A DNA stretch of 64,000 bases, from NCBI GenBank assembly GCA_963765785.1, contig CAVXXW010000019.1:62001-126000 (forward strand). Direction: 5' to 3'. A model generated the notes under the pieces. That model searched no databases. It saw only the letters and a program-made list of their open reading frames with translations, and was not told where the DNA came from. This document shows positions 61,214-64,000 of this stretch, piece after piece (the first letter of the stretch is position 1; the number at the start of each line of letters is the position of its first letter). Made by a program: the position numbers and the translations under genes. This DNA comes from AC-32 sp963765785. Lineage in GTDB: Bacteria; Actinomycetota; Thermoleophilia; Gaiellales; Gaiellaceae.

Positions 61214-61272
61214 GCAGCGACTCCTTCAAGCCCTCTTCCGGACTCGAACCGGAGACCCCCCTCCTTACCATG
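61214..61272 (-). repeat. tRNA-Thr(GGT) 3'-half-derived repeat, copy B
   Basis: Minus strand: ATGGTAA, GGAGG, GGGTC, T-stem TCCGG, TTCGAGT, CCGGA, AGAGGGC. It aligns end to end with copy A at 47760-47818. It lies 14 bp after the MFS stop. No tRNA 5' half is found upstream on the minus strand, so it is not a functional tRNA. Confidence 0.7.
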
Positions 61273-61597
61273 GGCGCCGATACGTCCACCGCCGTTTGCG
61301 CGTTGTCGCCGTCTCTGCTTGTTCTGCGGCTTCCCGCTCTTATCGGTTCGCGAACGTTTGCGGACGTTAGCCGCCTCTCCTTTCCAGACCTTTTCCAAGG
61401 GCTGTCGTTAACCGGCTCACCGTCCGCCGCCTACGGGTCCCGTAGAGGAGACTCAGCGAGCCTAGACGACACCTGCCCGAGGTCGAGCATGGGGAGCGGC
61501 ATATCGGTCAGGAGGATCAACGCGGCCGGGGGGACGCCGGATTATCGTCAGCCAGGCCGAACGACACGGCGCCTGATCCGGTGGTTGGCGGTGGCGG
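61273..61597. other. Intergenic, nothing recognised
   Basis: About 325 bp between the tRNA-derived repeat and the LURP-one remnant. No convincing coding frame, promoter or strong hairpin. Codon-position bias looks weak, consistent with decayed sequence. Confidence 0.45.
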
Positions 61598-61840
61598 TTA
61601 CGCGCCGCGGCCCATCTGGTCGATGCAGACAGCGACGGCGACGATGAGAGCGTCGTTCTGCTCGTCCGTTATCTCGATGCCGTACGTGTCGCGGACGCGG
61701 AACCAGCGCTTCGACACCTCGGCCACCTTGTCGCCGTCGCGCTCGATCTTGTACTCGTGGTCGACGATGTTGCCCTTGGCCTCGAGGTCGTCACCGCCCT
61801 CGACCTCGACCGAGTAGCGGTCGCGGCCGTGATCTCGGTC
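61598..61840 (-). pseudogene. LURP-one-related (LOR) protein, C-terminal half only
   Basis: Minus-strand frame ending in TAA at 61598-61600 encodes RDRYSVEVEGGDDLEAKGNI, VDHEYKIERDGDKVAEVSKRWF and RVRDTYGIEITDEQNDALIV, followed by AVCIDQM: the second half of the LOR/DUF567 barrel. There is no start codon in frame; a TGA lies just upstream. The first half (about 80 residues) is absent. It abuts the DUF4337 gene. Confidence 0.75.
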
Positions 61841-61852
61841 TGCTTCATGCGC

Positions 61853-62548
61853 TCAGGAGGGCGGCCCGGGAAGGCTCAAAAGCTGCACCACCGATACGAC
61901 GAGCAGGACGCCGGCGACGGCGACAAGCCCGTAACGTGCAACTCGGACCGGAAAGCGACTCCCGATGCCGACCAGGAAAAGCACCGCTGCGAGCAACACC
62001 GTGAGGCGCACGTACTTGTCCGCGGTCGCCGCCGCCTCCTGGCCCTTGCTGAAATACGCATCAGCTTTGGCCGTCAGCGCCAGTCCCTGGGCCTCTTGGG
62101 GGATCCTGTATTGCCGCATGTACGAAGGATCAGGCGGGGCATGAGGGTTCTTCAGCGGATGGGTCGCGATCCAGGCTGCGAACGGCACCCGGTAGCCAGG
62201 GCGCAGGCGCTTCACGGCGAGCCGGAAGAGCTTGGGGTCCTTCGACGCGTAAGCGGTTTCCGCGGCATTGAACGACACGGAGTCCAGGGTGCGGATCTGA
62301 GTCGCCTGGATCTGCGCTAGGCTGGCCTTCGTTCGGGTCGAGGACGCCTTCGCGAGAGAGAGTGACGACTCCGTCCCCCACTTGGCCGCCGAGTAGCCGG
62401 ACCAGGCGGCGAGCAGGGCCACAACCGAGAGCAGGACCGCCTCTAGAATCGCGATCGCGCGGTCATGCTGACCGTGGTGAGTCGCCGTGTGCTCGTGATG
62501 CTCGGCGATCTCCTTCCCAACCTCGCTAGCCGACAGGCCTTCGGCCAT
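61853..62548 (-). CDS. DUF4337-like membrane protein
   Basis: A 231-residue protein. A His-rich soluble start (EIAEHHEHTATHHGQHD) precedes helix one (AIAILEAVLLSVVALLAAWSGYSAAKW). A helical domain and two C-terminal helices (LTVLLAAVLFLVGIGSRF, YGLVAVAGVLLVVSVVQLL) follow, as in DUF4337. The ATG at 62548 is preferred; the frame extends to 62605. Function unknown. The His cluster could bind metal. Confidence 0.75.
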   Translation of the reverse strand: MAEGLSASEVGKEIAEHHEHTATHHGQHDRAIAILEAVLLSVVALLAAWSGYSAAKWGTESSLSLAKASSTRTKASLAQIQATQIRTLDSVSFNAAETAYASKDPKLFRLAVKRLRPGYRVPFAAWIATHPLKNPHAPPDPSYMRQYRIPQEAQGLALTAKADAYFSKGQEAAATADKYVRLTVLLAAVLFLVGIGSRFPVRVARYGLVAVAGVLLVVSVVQLLSLPGPPS

Positions 62549-62829
62549 CCGGACGCTCCATTCCGTCGCGTTCGGCCCACGCTCACAGCCGTGGCAGGCG
62601 GTCACATCGTCCGAAAGAGATGATCGGGTGTTTCATGCGAACCGCATGAGGCGAACGGATCCGCGCCGGGCCGACACTCGACCGATGAACGGCACGTCAC
62701 GGCTCGCAACGGCGGCGGCTTCGACCTGATCGAGGGAGTCGTCGCGAACACGGTGGAGAAGTGACGTCCCGGCGGCTCCTGGGCGGGGGTCACTGCATAC
62801 GCGCGCACCCGCGTGCCGATGTCGCTCGG

Positions 62830-63110
62830 GAGGTGGCGCCGGGACTCGCGACGCTGTTGCACTACCCGCGTTCGTTGCTGCGGTTCGACCTCATTGCGGG
62901 AGTGACCGTCGGCGCGAGGGCGGCCCTCTTCGCTGGCGATGGCCGAGCTGGCCGGCTTGCCCGTGGTGTACGGGCCCTGCGGGACCTTTTACCGCTCGCC
63001 GTCCAGGGGCTCTTGGGGACCTCACGGCAGCCTGTGATCGGGCCTGACGACGCTCGCAGCATTGACTGCGGTGACCGTCGCTCCGTTGGCACGACCAGCG
63101 CCGCCGGCAC
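62830..63110 (+). pseudogene. SulP anion transporter N-terminal remnant, frameshifted
   Basis: Plus strand: LATLLHYPRSLLRFDLIAGVTVGA is the conserved SulP opening. Then the frame shifts (MAELAGLPVVYG in another frame, GTSRQPVIGPD back in the first), and ALTAVTVAPLA appears near 63060-63090. Only the first three helices are represented, with several indels. It converges on the SulP gene at 63165, so it is not that gene's own missing end. Confidence 0.75.
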
Positions 63111-63164
63111 CCACAGCGGCCGCGCGCGGGGAAGAGCCCGTCGAGCCGTGGCGTGATGCGCCGA

Positions 63165-64000
63165 TCATCGCTCCCTTTTGCCCTGGCTCGATTCGAACGC
63201 CGCCACCGCGGACCTCACCGTCGGGAAGAAGTGGTTTGGCCCGATTCGTGCGGTAAGGCCGGTCTCGGCGAAGATTTCGCGCTGTCGCCCCTTTAGGCGG
63301 GCGATGCAAAGCGTGACGTCGCGCTGGTCGAGTTCGTCGTGCAGGAGGCTCAGCGCGTCGATCGCGGTCGAGTCGAGAAACGTCCAAGCCTCGGCGTTGA
63401 GCACCAGCCACCTGACGTCCGGAGCCTCGTCGGCGAGCGCGAGCACGCGCCGGCGAAGATATTCCGCGTTGACGAAGAAGGGCGGGGCGTCGAACCGGTA
63501 GACGAGAAGCCCGTGGACGGTCTCGGCGCTCTTGAAGCGTTCGATGTCGTGGTAACCGTCGACGTCCTCGACACGGCCGAGCACGGCATCGTGCGGGCGC
63601 GCGGCGCGGTACAGAAATACGCCGATCGAAAGCGAGATCGCAACGACGACTCCCCCGAGCACGCCGAAGAGCAGAACCCCGCCGAAGGCGGCGAGCGCAA
63701 GACCAACCTCGGCGGGTCGTACGTGGCGAAGGCGCCAGATCGAGCGGACGTTGATCAACCCGGCGGCTGCGACGACGATGATCACTCCGAGCGCTGCCTT
63801 GGGCAACGGCTCGATCAGCGGCATTGCGAAGAGAAGGAAGAGCCCCACAACCGCCGCGGCGACGACGACGGCAGCCTGGGACTTCGCGCCGGTGGAGTCG
63901 TTGACCGCGGAGCGAGAGTTGGAGGACGAGACGGGAAACGCACTGGTCAGCCCGCCCATGAGGTTCGCGGCGCCGAGCGCGCGCAGCTCGCTGTTGGCGT
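63165..64000 (-). CDS. SulP-family anion transporter with STAS domain (5' end outside window)
   Basis: The visible 278 codons cover the second half of a SulP transporter: NLMGGLTSAFPVSSSNSRSAVND, PLIEPLPKAALGVIIVVAAAGLI, GVLLFGVLGGVVVAISLSIGVFL, then a STAS domain (LLVYRFDAPPFFVNAEYLRRRV, WLVLNAEAWTFLDSTAIDAL) with the typical phospho-acceptor-like Ser/Thr loop. The frame is open to the window edge. Substrate (sulfate, bicarbonate or another anion) unknown. Confidence 0.9.
   Translation of the reverse strand, partial: ANSELRALGAANLMGGLTSAFPVSSSNSRSAVNDSTGAKSQAAVVVAAAVVGLFLLFAMPLIEPLPKAALGVIIVVAAAGLINVRSIWRLRHVRPAEVGLALAAFGGVLLFGVLGGVVVAISLSIGVFLYRAARPHDAVLGRVEDVDGYHDIERFKSAETVHGLLVYRFDAPPFFVNAEYLRRRVLALADEAPDVRWLVLNAEAWTFLDSTAIDALSLLHDELDQRDVTLCIARLKGRQREIFAETGLTARIGPNHFFPTVRSAVAAFESSQGKRER

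Overview
The window is very GC-rich, with many GTG starts, dense overlapping genes and actinobacterial families (SARP/BTAD regulators, DHA2 drug exporters, MMPL, DUF1206, DUF4407, LURP-one). It is chromosomal DNA from an actinomycete. I favour class Thermoleophilia (Gaiellales/Solirubrobacterales-like), but that is an inference from style and gene content. I see no rRNA, intact tRNA, CRISPR array, phage module, transposase or replication origin.

Layout. 0-9.7 kb: small enzymes, an MMPL exporter, a MoaD-like/beta-propeller pair, a MarR-controlled MFS exporter and a CoA-transferase. 9.7-20 kb: two coupled MFS genes (one with a C-terminal MarR-like domain), then a stretch rich in broken genes (a half K+/H+ antiporter, a collapsed metallo-beta-lactamase-fold gene, a collapsed formylglycine-generating enzyme beside a collapsed sulfatase), with a LuxR-TPR regulator, a BrkB-like protein and a K+ channel. 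20-30 kb: PhoD phosphatase, DUF1206, lipid kinase and two PAP2 phosphatases, an ArsR/AHSA1 pair, a flippase-like pseudogene and DUF4407. 30-41 kb: a tightly overlapping seven-gene minus-strand operon (zinc dehydrogenase, pterin synthase-like, glycosyltransferase, methyltransferase, flippase, RibD-type reductase, GTP cyclohydrolase II). It faces a fusion of CDP-alcohol phosphotransferase and LTA-synthase-like sulfatase domains, and looks like a pathway for a pterin- or pyrimidine-derived, membrane-associated glycoconjugate. 41-47.7 kb: a TolB-like protein, a SARP-REC-LuxR fusion regulator, and decaying response regulator, histidine kinase and peptidase E genes. 47.7-61.2 kb: a stress/envelope region (two PAP2 copies, DAG kinase, AI-2E permeases, rhomboid, DUF308, YceI, MFS) around a 953-residue SARP-ATPase regulator. 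61.2-64 kb: a LURP-one remnant, a DUF4337 protein, a SulP remnant and a SulP gene running off the edge.

The strongest new signal is regulatory. Six intergenic sites in the 48.6-59.0 kb region share one 54-bp architecture: TGGCA, 16 nt, TGGCA, 6 nt, TGGCA, 11 nt, then a CANNNT-like hexamer. Every copy points at a gene start: PAP2, DUF1269-like, rhomboid/AI-2E/DAG kinase, a coiled-coil protein, DUF308 and YceI/MFS. The SARP-ATPase regulator lies in the middle. Directly repeated sites on one helical face, next to a promoter hexamer, are how SARP proteins are known to bind, so this looks like an undescribed SARP regulon for envelope stress.

A second theme is gene decay. About a dozen loci are truncated, internally deleted, frameshifted or interrupted by stops. 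Some simple indels could be sequencing errors, but the internal deletions and isolated fragments cannot be explained that way. Two 59-bp copies of a repeat containing the 3' half of a tRNA-Thr(GGT), with compensatory T-stem changes, add a tRNA-derived dispersed element.
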